Shown here one piece after another: positions 15,416 to 23,967 of a stretch of 64,000 bases of DNA (the stretch's first letter is position 1; every line of letters starts with the position of its first letter). Under the pieces are notes generated by a model. It saw only the letters and a list, made by a program, of their open reading frames with translations, ran no database searches and had not been told where the DNA came from. The stretch comes from Mycobacterium sp. M26. GTDB taxonomy: Bacteria; Actinomycetota; Actinomycetes; Mycobacteriales; Mycobacteriaceae. A program made the translations under genes and the position numbers. The DNA is taken from assembly GCF_001494595.1 (NCBI RefSeq), contig NZ_LN929908.1, forward strand, positions 1,649,716 through 1,713,715. The letters run 5' to 3'.

Positions 15416-16936
15416 CTAGTGCGACTTGGCCACCGCCCGCTTCAACGCCGCCAAGGCCTCGTCGAGCTGCTCGCGCGAGGTCCGGGCCAGGTCGTCCTCC
15501 TGCTGGTAGAGCAGGCCATAGGTGAAGGTGTCCTCACCGGCGGCGTGCGCAGCCTCAGCCTGCTGGCTCAGGTGCGTCCGGCTGACCACACTGTCCTGGT
15601 GATCGCCCAGCAGGGTTTGGATCGTCTTGGCCTTGTCGGAGACCTTCGACTCGCCGGTGGCCGCCGCGACATAGCGAAGACGCTTGGCGCCCTTGCGAAT
15701 TCGGTGGAGTGCCTCATCCTTGTGCTCTTCTTCGGCGTGCGCGGCCGTCCTGGCGGCCTTGCGGATCCGCTTGTACGCCGAGTCGATGGTCACCGGCGCG
15801 TGCTCCTCACCGGGCGCCGGCGGGGCGGGCTCGGCGGCCACCAGCGCCTCCAGCGCATCGAGCAGCCGGAAGTAGCGCGGCGAGCGCATCGCCGTCAGCG
15901 AGCGGCGCAGGCCGGCCTGGTAGCGGCGATTGGCGCCGTCGACCAGCCGCTCGCGCACCTGCCCGCGGACCAGCTCCGGCGGCAGTTCGTCCAGCGCCCG
16001 CTCGTAGCGCTCGGCGAGCACCTCGGCGTCGCGCGCCACTCCGAGCACACCGGCGAGCTGACGCAGCTCATCGAGCACCCAGGCGTCGTCGGTCAGCCCG
16101 AATGCGTCCTCTGATGCCTGCAGCAGGCTGCGAATCTTGCGGGTGGTCACCCGCATCTGGTGCACGGAGTCCCAGGTGTCGGCCCGCACCGCACGATCCC
16201 ACTCCAGCAGCTGATCCACCTGCTCGGCCACCGCGCGGTGCACCGGGTCGGCGGACGGTTCGGGACGGGCAGGCGCGGGTGCGCCGCCCTGCAGCACCTT
16301 GGCCAGCTTCGAGCCATGCCCGGCCGGAGCGGCACCGGCGTCGATCAGCCGGTTGGCCAGCCGGCGCAGCACGTCCTTGCCGCCGGCGACTTCGCCGTCG
16401 ACCAGTTCGAGCTCCCACTCGTGCCAGCGCTGCTCCTCGCCCGGGGTGCCGTCGGCGGGGTCGATCGCCGACGCGCTGACCTCGTCATCGCAGAATTCGG
16501 CCAGTGCGGTGCCATCGGTGCCGTAGATCATCACCACATTGCGGGTGGTGCTGATCCGGGCGACCGGCACCAGCGGCCGGTCGCGCACGATGGCGAGCAC
16601 GATATCGACGAGGTCCGCGGGAACCTCGCTGCCTGCCGCGTGGGCGCCGCCCTCCAGTGGCGCGTGCACCTCGGTGCGGGCGTCGGGACCGGCGGGCAGT
16701 TTCAGGTGCCAGCCGGCGTCCGGTCCGCCGGTTCGCCGGCGCAGGGTGACACGCCGCCGGGCCAGATCCTGACCGGATGTGTCGAAGTACACCGCGTCCA
16801 GGGATTGTGACGGGAGCCGCTCGACCCGGGAGACGAACGTCAATCCCTCGAACGACGGGAACACCGTCGCCGGGGGGACGTCGAACTTTTGCTCAACCTC
16901 CACGTGGCGGGACGAACCCGCAGCTTTTGCAGCCAT
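15416..16936 (-). CDS. CYTH and CHAD domain protein (Rv2226-like)
   Basis: A 506-residue fusion. The N-terminal CYTH domain (about 10-205) starts with the signature VEQKFDV and has alternating basic and acidic strands (VTLRRRTGG, WHLKLP) that line a triphosphate tunnel. The C-terminal CHAD domain (about 230-505) is helical, with conserved His/Arg helices (VHQMRVTTRKIRSLL, ALHRIRKGAKRLRYV) that bind polyphosphate. The likely role is polyphosphate or triphosphate metabolism in the cytoplasm. ATG 16936 is chosen; the frame upstream is antisense to fadD. Confidence 0.85.
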   Translation of the reverse strand: MAAKAAGSSRHVEVEQKFDVPPATVFPSFEGLTFVSRVERLPSQSLDAVYFDTSGQDLARRRVTLRRRTGGPDAGWHLKLPAGPDARTEVHAPLEGGAHAAGSEVPADLVDIVLAIVRDRPLVPVARISTTRNVVMIYGTDGTALAEFCDDEVSASAIDPADGTPGEEQRWHEWELELVDGEVAGGKDVLRRLANRLIDAGAAPAGHGSKLAKVLQGGAPAPARPEPSADPVHRAVAEQVDQLLEWDRAVRADTWDSVHQMRVTTRKIRSLLQASEDAFGLTDDAWVLDELRQLAGVLGVARDAEVLAERYERALDELPPELVRGQVRERLVDGANRRYQAGLRRSLTAMRSPRYFRLLDALEALVAAEPAPPAPGEEHAPVTIDSAYKRIRKAARTAAHAEEEHKDEALHRIRKGAKRLRYVAAATGESKVSDKAKTIQTLLGDHQDSVVSRTHLSQQAEAAHAAGEDTFTYGLLYQQEDDLARTSREQLDEALAALKRAVAKSH

Positions 16937-17110
16937 TTCCACCTTCGCTCGTGCCACCGTTGGCGGTCCGTGTGCCGCACAGGGTGTCACATCCAAGTGA
17001 ACACGAAGCCGCGCCGCGGTGTCGGCGGCTGTCGCCGTGGTCAATAACGGCCGGGCCTGCGGGGGGCGCGGCAGCCGGGGAAATGCGCTGGCCGACCGTA
17101 AAATTCGCTC

Positions 17111-18946
17111 ATGAGCCACGAACCCGCAGCTGCCTCCGGTCAGGGGATTCGGCTCAAGCTTGAGGACTATCTCGACGAGCACGGGAACATCGCGCTGCCC
17201 GCAGACCAGACGATCACCCGGTTCCTCGACCACAACATCGATCAGTTCGGCGAGACCGCCGCTTACCGCTACCTGGACTTCGAGCACGACGCCGCAGGCG
17301 CGCCCGTCGAGCTCACCTGGCGCGAACTCGGCGTCCGGCTGCGCGCTGTCGGTGCGCGGCTGCAGCAGGTCACCTCGCCCGGCGATCGGGTGGCGATCCT
17401 GGCGCCCCAGGGTGTCGACTACGTCGTCGGCTTCTTTGCCGCCATCCAGGCCGGCAACATTGCGGTGCCGTTGTTCGCCCCGGAGCTTCCCGGGCATGCC
17501 GAGCGCCTGGACGCGGTGCTCTCGGATGCGCTGCCCTCGGCGGTGCTGACCACGACGGCGGCCGCCGAGGCTGCCCAGGCTTTCGTGCGCAAGCTGCCCC
17601 GCGCCCGACGCCCGCGGGTGATCGCCATCGACGCGGTACCCGATTCGGTCGGCGAGACGTTCGTGCCGGCCGAACTGGAGAGCAATGGCATTGCGTATCT
17701 GCAGTACACCTCCGGCTCGACCCGCACGCCGGCCGGTGTCGAGATCACCCACCGCGCGGTGTGCACCAACGTGGTGCAGATGATCATCTCGGTGGGTCTG
17801 GACTGGGACACCGCCAGCGTCAGCTGGCTGCCGCTGTTCCACGACATGGGCCTGCTGATGATCATGTTCCCGGCGCTGTTCGGCGCCCAGTTGACGTTGA
17901 TGTCGCCGACAGCGTTCGTGCGCCGGCCGCACCGCTGGATCAAGGAGCTGGCCGCAGAGGCCAAACGCGGGCGTACGTTCGCCGCGGCACCGAACTTCGC
18001 CTTCGAACTCGCGGCCCAGCGCGGTCTGCCGGCCGCCGGCGACGACCTCGACCTGAGCAACGTCGCCGGCCTGATCAACGGCTCCGAACCGGTGAACATC
18101 ACGTCGATCGACAGGTTCAACGCGGCGTTCGGTCCCTACGGGCTCTCGCCGACCGCGGTCAAGCCGTCCTACGGGATGGCCGAGGCGACGCTCTTCGTGT
18201 CCACCATCGGCTCCGAGGACCGCGCGACCGCGATCTACCTGGACCGCGAGGAACTCGGCGCCGGCCGTGCCGTGGTGGTGGCACCAGATGCCCCCAATGC
18301 CGTCCCGCAGGTGTCCTGCGGGAAGGTCGCCCGCAGCCAGTGGGCGGTGATCGTGGACCCTGAATCCGAGGCCGAGCTGCCCGACGGGCGGGTGGGCGAG
18401 ATCTGGCTGCACGGCGAGAACGTCGGCCGCGGCTACTGGGGTCGCGACCGCGAGACCGACCAGTCCTTCCGCAACAAGCTGCAGGTGCGGTTGGACGCCG
18501 GTAGCCACGCCGACGGCGTCGCCGCTAACGCGATGTGGTTTCGCACCGGCGATATGGGCGTCTACCTCGACGGCGAGCTCTACATCACCGGCCGGATCAA
18601 GGATCTGGTGATCGTCGACGGCCGCAATCACTACCCGCAGGACATCGAGGCCACCGTCGCCGACGCGTCGAGCGCGGTGCGGCGCGGTTTCGTCGCAGCG
18701 TTCTCGGTGCCCGACGGCACCGGCGAAGCGCTGGTGATCATCGCCGAACGCGGGCCCGGCGCGGGCAAGGCCGATCCCGAACCGATCATCGAGGCGATCC
18801 GCGCCGCGGTGTCCCGACAGCACGCGCTGCCGGTGGCCGACATCCGGCTGGTGGCGGCCGGCGCGATCCCGCGCACCACCAGCGGCAAGCTGGCCCGCCG
18901 GGCCTGTCGCGCCGACTACCTGGCCGGTGTGCTGGCCGCACGCTAG
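17111..18946 (+). CDS. Long-chain fatty-acyl-AMP ligase (FadD/FAAL)
   Basis: A 611-residue ANL-superfamily enzyme. The ATP-binding P-loop reads YTSGSTRTPAGV (about 198), followed by WLPLFHDMGLL, PSYGMAEATL, FRTGDMGVYLDGELYITGRIKDL and the C-terminal catalytic Lys in RTTSGKLARR. The FHDMGL block and FadD32-like insert place it among fatty-acyl-AMP ligases that hand acyl adenylates to acyl carrier domains, rather than to CoA. No PKS is adjacent here, so the acceptor is unknown. Its stop shares CTAG with the convergent gene. Confidence 0.85.
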   Translation: MSHEPAAASGQGIRLKLEDYLDEHGNIALPADQTITRFLDHNIDQFGETAAYRYLDFEHDAAGAPVELTWRELGVRLRAVGARLQQVTSPGDRVAILAPQGVDYVVGFFAAIQAGNIAVPLFAPELPGHAERLDAVLSDALPSAVLTTTAAAEAAQAFVRKLPRARRPRVIAIDAVPDSVGETFVPAELESNGIAYLQYTSGSTRTPAGVEITHRAVCTNVVQMIISVGLDWDTASVSWLPLFHDMGLLMIMFPALFGAQLTLMSPTAFVRRPHRWIKELAAEAKRGRTFAAAPNFAFELAAQRGLPAAGDDLDLSNVAGLINGSEPVNITSIDRFNAAFGPYGLSPTAVKPSYGMAEATLFVSTIGSEDRATAIYLDREELGAGRAVVVAPDAPNAVPQVSCGKVARSQWAVIVDPESEAELPDGRVGEIWLHGENVGRGYWGRDRETDQSFRNKLQVRLDAGSHADGVAANAMWFRTGDMGVYLDGELYITGRIKDLVIVDGRNHYPQDIEATVADASSAVRRGFVAAFSVPDGTGEALVIIAERGPGAGKADPEPIIEAIRAAVSRQHALPVADIRLVAAGAIPRTTSGKLARRACRADYLAGVLAAR

Positions 18947-20943
18947 CTGGCCAGCTGACCGGAGAACTCACCGGCCTTGTCCCAGGCCTGCCGTTCGGCG
19001 GCGAACGCCTCGGCCTGCTGGGCCCGGAACGTCGCGATGCTCTCGGCGTTGGATGCCAGGAACCGGTCGTACTCCGACATCGAGAACTGGCCGTCGTGGA
19101 TTTCGACGTTGCCGCGCCCGGCTGCCATATCGGCCCGCAGATCCAGTAGTTCCTCGGCGCTGACCGGGTAGAAGCCGATCCGGTCGAAGTAGCGCAGCAG
19201 CCACGGAGTGCCCGGCTCGAACGACTGAGAGTCGTTGGGGTGCTGGTGATTCCACACCTGGGTGGTGCGCCCGACGAACTGGTAGCCGCCTGGGCCCTCC
19301 ATCCCGTAGATGCACAGGTAAGCACCGCCGATGCCGACGGCGTTCTCCGGTGTCCAGGTGCGCGCCGGGTTGTATTTGGTGGTGACCAGTCGGTGGCGCG
19401 GATCCAGGGGAGTGGCCACCGGCGCGCCGAGGTAGACGTCGCCGAGGCCGAGCACCAGATACTGGGCGTCGTAGACGATGTCGTGCACCGCATCGACATC
19501 GGCCAGACCGTTGATGCGCCGGATGAACTCGATGTTCCACGGGCACCACGGGGCATCGGCACGCACACCGTGGATGTAGCGCTGGATGGCCTCGTGCGTC
19601 GAGGGGTCGTCCCACGACAACGGCAGCCGCACGGTGCGGCTGGGGACCACGAGTTCGTCTGTGGCAGGCAGGGATTCCTCGGTGCGGGCCAACAGGTCGA
19701 CGAGTTCGGGCATCGAGATCACCGCGGGGTCGAACTGCACCTGCAGCGAGCGCACCCCGGGGGTCAGCTCGGTGACGCCGGGGACGCCGGTGGCCAGCAT
19801 CGACTCGTAGAGCACGTGGACCCGCGCGCGCATCGCCAGGTCGAGCACCATCGGCCCGTACTCGACGAGCAGGCCGCCGTCGCCGGCCCGGCGCACGGTG
19901 ATCGCGGTGTCGTCGGCCGCGGTGAAACGGGTGAGCACGCCGTCGTCCTCGTCGCCGGAAGTGGAGATCACCAGCGGCAGCGAGGCCCGGCGGTCGGCGT
20001 CGATACTGCCCAGGGACGGGGCGCGGTCGGCGCGGACCGGCACGAAGCGCACCGTGTCACCGGGTGCCATCTGGCCGAGCTTCCACCGGTCGCCGCGCAC
20101 CACGGTGACCGGGCAGACGAACCCGCCCAGGCTCGGGCCGTCCGGTCCGAGCAGGATCGGGGTGTCGCCGGTGAAGTCCAATGTGCCGACGCAGTAGGCG
20201 TTGTCGTGGATGTTCGACGGGTGCAGGCCGGCCTCGCCGCCGTCGGTGCGGGCCCACTGCGGCTTGGGGCCCTCCAGGCGCACGCCGGTGCGATCGGAGT
20301 TGAAGTGCACCGTGTAGTCGGTGTTGACCAGGGTGTCGATATCGGCGCGGGTGAAGAACTCCGGTGCCGCGTGCGGGCCTTCGGTGACCGCCACCTCCCA
20401 GCGATGCCCGATTGCGGGCTGCTCGTCGATCGCGGCGCGGGCCGGCCGGCTCGACACCGGCCCGGGATCCTCACCCGCGGTCAGCTCGTCACCGACGCGC
20501 AGCGGCCTGCCGTCGTGCCCACCGAACGTGCCGAGGGTGAATGTCGCTGTACTGCCGAGATATTCGGGTTCGGTGAGCCCGCCGGCGATCAGGATGTAGC
20601 AGCGCATACCGGGGCCGTCGACCATGCCGACGTCGAGCACTCCGCCGGCCGGAACGGTGACCGATTGCCACTGGGCAACCGGGGTTCCGTCGAGGGTGAC
20701 CGGGGCCGGTGCGCCGGTGACGCACACCCGTCCACCGTCGGGAAACCGCAGTGCCGGACCGGCTTTGGTGCACTCCAGGCCGGCGGCGCCTTCGGGGTTG
20801 CCCAGCACGCGGTTGCCGATCCGGAACGAGAGGTCGTCCATCGGACCGGACGGGGGCACGCCGACATGCCAGTAGCCGATCCGGCCGGGCCAGTCCTGAA
20901 CGGTGGTCAGCATTCCCGGCCGGACCACCTCGAGGGTCGTCAT
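18943..20943 (-). CDS. Carboxyltransferase-only urea/guanidine carboxylase homologue
   Basis: A 666-residue protein matching only the carboxyltransferase part of urea (guanidine) carboxylase. Residues about 1-300 are the KipA/AHS2 half (VQDWPGRIGYWHVGVPPSGP); about 330-560 are the KipI/AHS1 half (LVEYGPMVLDL, VTELTPGVRSLQV, CIYGMEGPGGYQ); about 560-660 are the carboxylase-specific helical linker (YPVSAEELLDLRADM, WDKAGEF). It ends where the biotin carrier domain normally begins, and there is no biotin carboxylase domain. It is third in an operon with both urea-amidolyase-associated proteins (ATGA overlaps). Function inferred only. Confidence 0.8.
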   Translation of the reverse strand: MTTLEVVRPGMLTTVQDWPGRIGYWHVGVPPSGPMDDLSFRIGNRVLGNPEGAAGLECTKAGPALRFPDGGRVCVTGAPAPVTLDGTPVAQWQSVTVPAGGVLDVGMVDGPGMRCYILIAGGLTEPEYLGSTATFTLGTFGGHDGRPLRVGDELTAGEDPGPVSSRPARAAIDEQPAIGHRWEVAVTEGPHAAPEFFTRADIDTLVNTDYTVHFNSDRTGVRLEGPKPQWARTDGGEAGLHPSNIHDNAYCVGTLDFTGDTPILLGPDGPSLGGFVCPVTVVRGDRWKLGQMAPGDTVRFVPVRADRAPSLGSIDADRRASLPLVISTSGDEDDGVLTRFTAADDTAITVRRAGDGGLLVEYGPMVLDLAMRARVHVLYESMLATGVPGVTELTPGVRSLQVQFDPAVISMPELVDLLARTEESLPATDELVVPSRTVRLPLSWDDPSTHEAIQRYIHGVRADAPWCPWNIEFIRRINGLADVDAVHDIVYDAQYLVLGLGDVYLGAPVATPLDPRHRLVTTKYNPARTWTPENAVGIGGAYLCIYGMEGPGGYQFVGRTTQVWNHQHPNDSQSFEPGTPWLLRYFDRIGFYPVSAEELLDLRADMAAGRGNVEIHDGQFSMSEYDRFLASNAESIATFRAQQAEAFAAERQAWDKAGEFSGQLAS

Positions 20944-21572
20944 GATGACGTGATCACCATCCGCACCGGCGTGGGGTCGAAACCGTTACAGGGGTTGTTG
21001 ATCTGCGGGCAGTTGGACACCAGTACCAGCGTGTCGCTCTCGGCGCGCAGCGTCAGCGACTTGCCCGGGGCGGACAGGCCGTCGACGATGCCCAGGGTGC
21101 CGTCGGCCTCGACCGGCACGTTCATGAAGAAGTTCACGTTGGAGACGATGTCGCGCTTACCCATTCCCCACTTGGCGGCTTCGGCGAGGAAGTTCTCCGC
21201 ACAGGCATGCTGATGAACCGTGTGGTGGCCGTAGCGCAGAGTGTTGGACTCCTTGGAGCAGGCGCCCGCGATGGTGTCGTGGTTGCCCACCTCGTCGGCG
21301 ACGATCGTCACCAGCGGACGGCCGTCGGCGGCGAGCAACGTCGATCCCGTGGTCAGGAAGATGTTGCGCTGCGCGGCGATGGTGGTCTGAGCGCTGTAGC
21401 GACCGGCCGGATCGACGCGGTCGCCGTCGACGGCGTAGAAGAGCGTGTCGACCGCCTGGTTGCCGTGCAGGTCGATGATCTGCAGGGTCTGGCCGGTGCG
21501 CAGGATGGCCGACCACGGCGCGCAGGCGCCCACGACCTCGTCGGCGATCACCGTCGGTGTTGCGGTTGTCAT
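20940..21572 (-). CDS. Urea amidolyase-associated protein 2 / carboxyguanidine deiminase-type subunit (DUF1989)
   Basis: A 210-residue DUF1989 protein of the UAAP2 type. The conserved metal-site-like Cys/His block GACSKESNTLRYG...HQHACAENFL lies at about 105-130, and NVNFFMNVPVEADG follows. In guanidine-degrading bacteria, paired DUF1989 proteins form carboxyguanidine deiminase, which converts carboxyguanidine to allophanate. It overlaps UAAP1 upstream and the carboxyltransferase gene downstream by four bases each (ATGA), so the three are translationally coupled. Confidence 0.8.
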   Translation of the reverse strand: MTTATPTVIADEVVGACAPWSAILRTGQTLQIIDLHGNQAVDTLFYAVDGDRVDPAGRYSAQTTIAAQRNIFLTTGSTLLAADGRPLVTIVADEVGNHDTIAGACSKESNTLRYGHHTVHQHACAENFLAEAAKWGMGKRDIVSNVNFFMNVPVEADGTLGIVDGLSAPGKSLTLRAESDTLVLVSNCPQINNPCNGFDPTPVRMVITSS

Positions 21573-22321
21573 CGAAGTGCCTCACTGGATTGTGCTGCGG
21601 CCCAGGTTGATTCGGTGTTGAACAGGGCCCTGAGATATTCGGGGTCGTCATTGACCGGGGTGGCGAGCTCCTCGGGGGCGCGCCAGCCGACGATGTCGAG
21701 TCCGGTGACAGCTGGCGCGGGGTCGAGCGGATGGGCGGTGTTGACGACTGCCACGATCACCGGCAGGTGGATCAGCAGGTCGATGGAGGCGCCGGGGCCG
21801 GCCGAGCCGGTGAAGGTCAGTGCACCGGATTCCTCCACCGCGGCGCCCTTGAACAGGGTGGCCGACGGCGCCACGTCGCGAATGTCCATGCCGTGCTTGA
21901 TCGCGGCAAGCAGCATGGTCGGGCGTGCCGACGGCGGCAGGCCGCAGAGCATGTCGTGATGGCCGGAGGTATCGGCGACGACGGTGGCCAGCACCCGGCC
22001 CTGATCGGACAGCAGGGGATGGCCCGGACCGAGGTAGGCCTGCCACGGCACCTTCATGGTGTCGGCGACGTTGAGGCGCTCCCATGACGCGTCGGCGCGA
22101 AAGAGCAGCAGGTGCGCGCAGGCGCCGCCGTCGGGGTCGGTGAACCGCAGGCGGGTGCCACGGCCCAGCACCCGGGTGGCGTAGGACTCCGCGGGCACGG
22201 CCTCCGACCACACCAGGCGAGTGTCGTCCACACCGTCCGGCAGGGCCGGGATGCGCATGTCCGCTGCCGCCGCCTGAGAGCGGGCGTGCGAGCGGGCGCC
22301 GTCGGTCGACGCGGTGGTCAT
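21569..22321 (-). CDS. Urea amidolyase-associated protein 1 / carboxyguanidine deiminase-type subunit (DUF1989)
   Basis: A 250-residue DUF1989 protein of the UAAP1 type, the usual partner of UAAP2. Visible blocks are GTRLRFTDPDGGACAHLLLFRAD, DTMKVPWQ, DTSGHHDMLCG and VAPSATLFKGA. It is first in the operon, starting at ATG 22321 with a GGAG-like site upstream. The divergent TetR gene lies 155 bp away. No guanidine riboswitch was recognised in the leader, so control is probably through the TetR protein. Confidence 0.8.
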   Translation of the reverse strand: MTTASTDGARSHARSQAAAADMRIPALPDGVDDTRLVWSEAVPAESYATRVLGRGTRLRFTDPDGGACAHLLLFRADASWERLNVADTMKVPWQAYLGPGHPLLSDQGRVLATVVADTSGHHDMLCGLPPSARPTMLLAAIKHGMDIRDVAPSATLFKGAAVEESGALTFTGSAGPGASIDLLIHLPVIVAVVNTAHPLDPAPAVTGLDIVGWRAPEELATPVNDDPEYLRALFNTESTWAAAQSSEALR

Positions 22322-22354
22322 GGTGTCACTCCTGTCCGGGCAGGGCCCGATTAA

Positions 22355-22442
22355 CTGTCACTTGAAAGTTTTCTGCGACACCGTTCCCGTCGGGTGTCAC
22401 CGGTGTAACGTCTGCGTTGACTCTATTTCTATCAAATGACAG
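22355..22442. promoter_or_regulatory. Widely spaced inverted sites in the divergent promoter region
   Basis: CTGTCACTTGA (22355-22365) and TCAAATGACAG (22432-22442) are inverted copies matching at 10 of 11 bases. They frame the promoter region between UAAP1 and the TetR gene and could be two half-sites or two operators of the regulator. Confidence 0.4.
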
Positions 22443-22444
22443 GT

Positions 22445-22465
22445 ATTCCCGCATTCCGGGAATGC
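22445..22465. promoter_or_regulatory. Overlapping palindromes just upstream of the TetR gene
   Basis: ATTCCCG-CATTC-CGGGAAT (22445-22463) and GCATTCC-G-GGAATGC (22451-22465) are both perfect 7-bp inverted repeats sharing bases. They end 11 bp before the TetR start, typical of an autoregulatory operator. Confidence 0.55.
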
Positions 22466-22476
22466 AACAATGTCGT

Positions 22477-23154
22477 ATGCGCAGCGAGGGCCGAGGAAGG
22501 CCGCGGCTCGAACAATCCCGCCGACCGGGCAACACGGCGCGCGAGGAGATCCTCGATGCGGCAGCTGAGCTGTTCACCACCGTCGGGTACGCCGCGACGT
22601 CCACCCGCCGGATCGCCGACGCGGTGGGGATGCGGCAGGCCTCGCTGTATCACCACTTCGCCACCAAGGACGACATCCTGGACGCGTTGCTGGCCGGCAC
22701 CGTCGACCAGCCGCTGGCGCTGGCGGCCGATCTGCTCGACCAGCCGGGGCCGGCGGCCGAGCGATTGCATGCCCTGGTGGTCGGCGACGCCTCGCAGCTC
22801 TGTGCCAAGCGCTGGAACCTCGGTGCCCTCTACCTGCTGCCCGAATTGCGGGTGGACCGCTTCGAACAGTTCCGGATCAGCCGCGAGCAGCTGCGCGGGC
22901 GCTACCGGCAGCTCGCGGCGGCGGTGATCCTCGAATGCGACGGGGTGCCCGACGCCGACGACCTCCCGTTCCGGCTCGTCGAGTCGGTGATCAACAGGCG
23001 CTCCGACGATGGCGTGTGCCCGCCGGAGACGCCGTGGATCATCGCCGACGGGGCGGTGCGCATCCTGGGCTGGCGGGGTGACGTCGCCGCGCTGCGGGAG
23101 CGCAGTGCCGCGCGGCTGGAGACCCGGCGTGAGGAGCCCGCGGTCACCGGTTAA
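22477..23154 (+). CDS. TetR-family regulator of the DUF1989/carboxyltransferase operon
   Basis: A 225-residue regulator. The N-terminal helix-turn-helix (about residues 20-65: REEILDAAAELF, YAATSTRRIADAVGMRQASLYHHFATKDDI) is classic TetR; the C-terminal ligand domain is divergent. ATG 22477 is chosen because the frame upstream runs through the palindromes at 22445-22465. Its divergent placement strongly suggests it controls the UAAP1-UAAP2-carboxyltransferase operon. The effector is unknown; guanidine or a relative is a guess. Confidence 0.85.
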   Translation: MRSEGRGRPRLEQSRRPGNTAREEILDAAAELFTTVGYAATSTRRIADAVGMRQASLYHHFATKDDILDALLAGTVDQPLALAADLLDQPGPAAERLHALVVGDASQLCAKRWNLGALYLLPELRVDRFEQFRISREQLRGRYRQLAAAVILECDGVPDADDLPFRLVESVINRRSDDGVCPPETPWIIADGAVRILGWRGDVAALRERSAARLETRREEPAVTG

Positions 23155-23164
23155 CGTGTGCCGC

Positions 23165-23947
23165 GTGAGCGAATACGAGACGCTGAGCTTCGAGCAGAGT
23201 GGCCCGATCGTCAAGATCGTGCTGGACCGCCCTGAAGCCGCCAACGGCATGAACGACACCATGACGCGTGAACTCGCCGTTGTCGCGCAGCGGTGTACCG
23301 CGCCGGAGGTCAAGGCCGTCGTGCTCACCGGTGCGGGCCGGTTCTTCTGTGCCGGTGGCGATCTGAAGGCGATGGCCGCCTCCCCGCTGGGGCCGGGCCG
23401 GTTCGTCAAGGGCATCGCCGACGATCTGCACAAGGCCATCGCGATCTTCGCCCGGATGGACGCGGTGCTCATCACCGCCGTCAACGGAACTGCGGCCGGA
23501 GCTGGCTTCAGCCTTGCGGTGGCCGGTGATCTGGCGCTGGCCGCCGACACCGCGTCGTTCACCATGGCCTACACCAGGGCCGGTCTGAGCCCGGACGGCA
23601 GCTCGTCGTACTACCTGCCGCGACTGGTCGGGGTGCGCCGCGCCACCGAACTCATGCTGACCAACCGGACGCTGAAGGCGGCCGAGGCGCTGGAGTGGGG
23701 ATTGCTCACCGAGGTGGTCGCGGCCGACGAGCTGGCCGCCAGGGCTGACGCTCTGGCCGCTCAGATCGCCTCGGCGGCAAAGGGTTCCAGCGGTGCGGTC
23801 AAGAAGCTGCTGCTGGCGTCGTTCGGCAACACCATCGAGGACCAGATGGATCTGGAGTCCGAGTTCATCGGCGCGTGCGCCGACAGCCCGGACGGCCGCG
23901 AGGGTATCGACGCGTTCCTGAACAAGCGGGCTCCGAACTTCAGCTGA
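23165..23947 (+). CDS. Enoyl-CoA hydratase/isomerase family protein
   Basis: A 260-residue crotonase-fold protein. Oxyanion-hole blocks are GRFFCAGGDLKAM (about 56-68) and NGTAAGAGFSLAVAGD (about 106-121). The usual hydratase Glu pair is not kept: the second region reads GLSPDGSSSYYLPR, with Asp as in isomerase-type (PaaG-like) members, so isomerisation is more likely than hydration. It starts at GTG 23165, 10 bp after the TetR stop, so it may be co-transcribed with the regulator. Confidence 0.8.
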   Translation: MSEYETLSFEQSGPIVKIVLDRPEAANGMNDTMTRELAVVAQRCTAPEVKAVVLTGAGRFFCAGGDLKAMAASPLGPGRFVKGIADDLHKAIAIFARMDAVLITAVNGTAAGAGFSLAVAGDLALAADTASFTMAYTRAGLSPDGSSSYYLPRLVGVRRATELMLTNRTLKAAEALEWGLLTEVVAADELAARADALAAQIASAAKGSSGAVKKLLLASFGNTIEDQMDLESEFIGACADSPDGREGIDAFLNKRAPNFS

Positions 23948-23967
23948 CCGCGGGTTCGCGCCGAGCC

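Noticed and set aside
15416..18823. 1135-codon minus-strand frame
   Set aside because: Only the part from 16936 down encodes CYTH-CHAD; the rest is antisense to fadD and lacks family sequence.
19240..21213. 657-codon plus-strand open frame
   Set aside because: It is antisense to the carboxyltransferase and UAAP2 genes and has the Gly/Arg/His-rich composition of high-GC shadow frames.
22322..22476. Possible guanidine-sensing (ykkC-type) riboswitch before UAAP1
   Set aside because: I looked for the conserved ykkC sequence blocks in the leader and did not see them; the region is instead filled with inverted repeats suited to the TetR protein.
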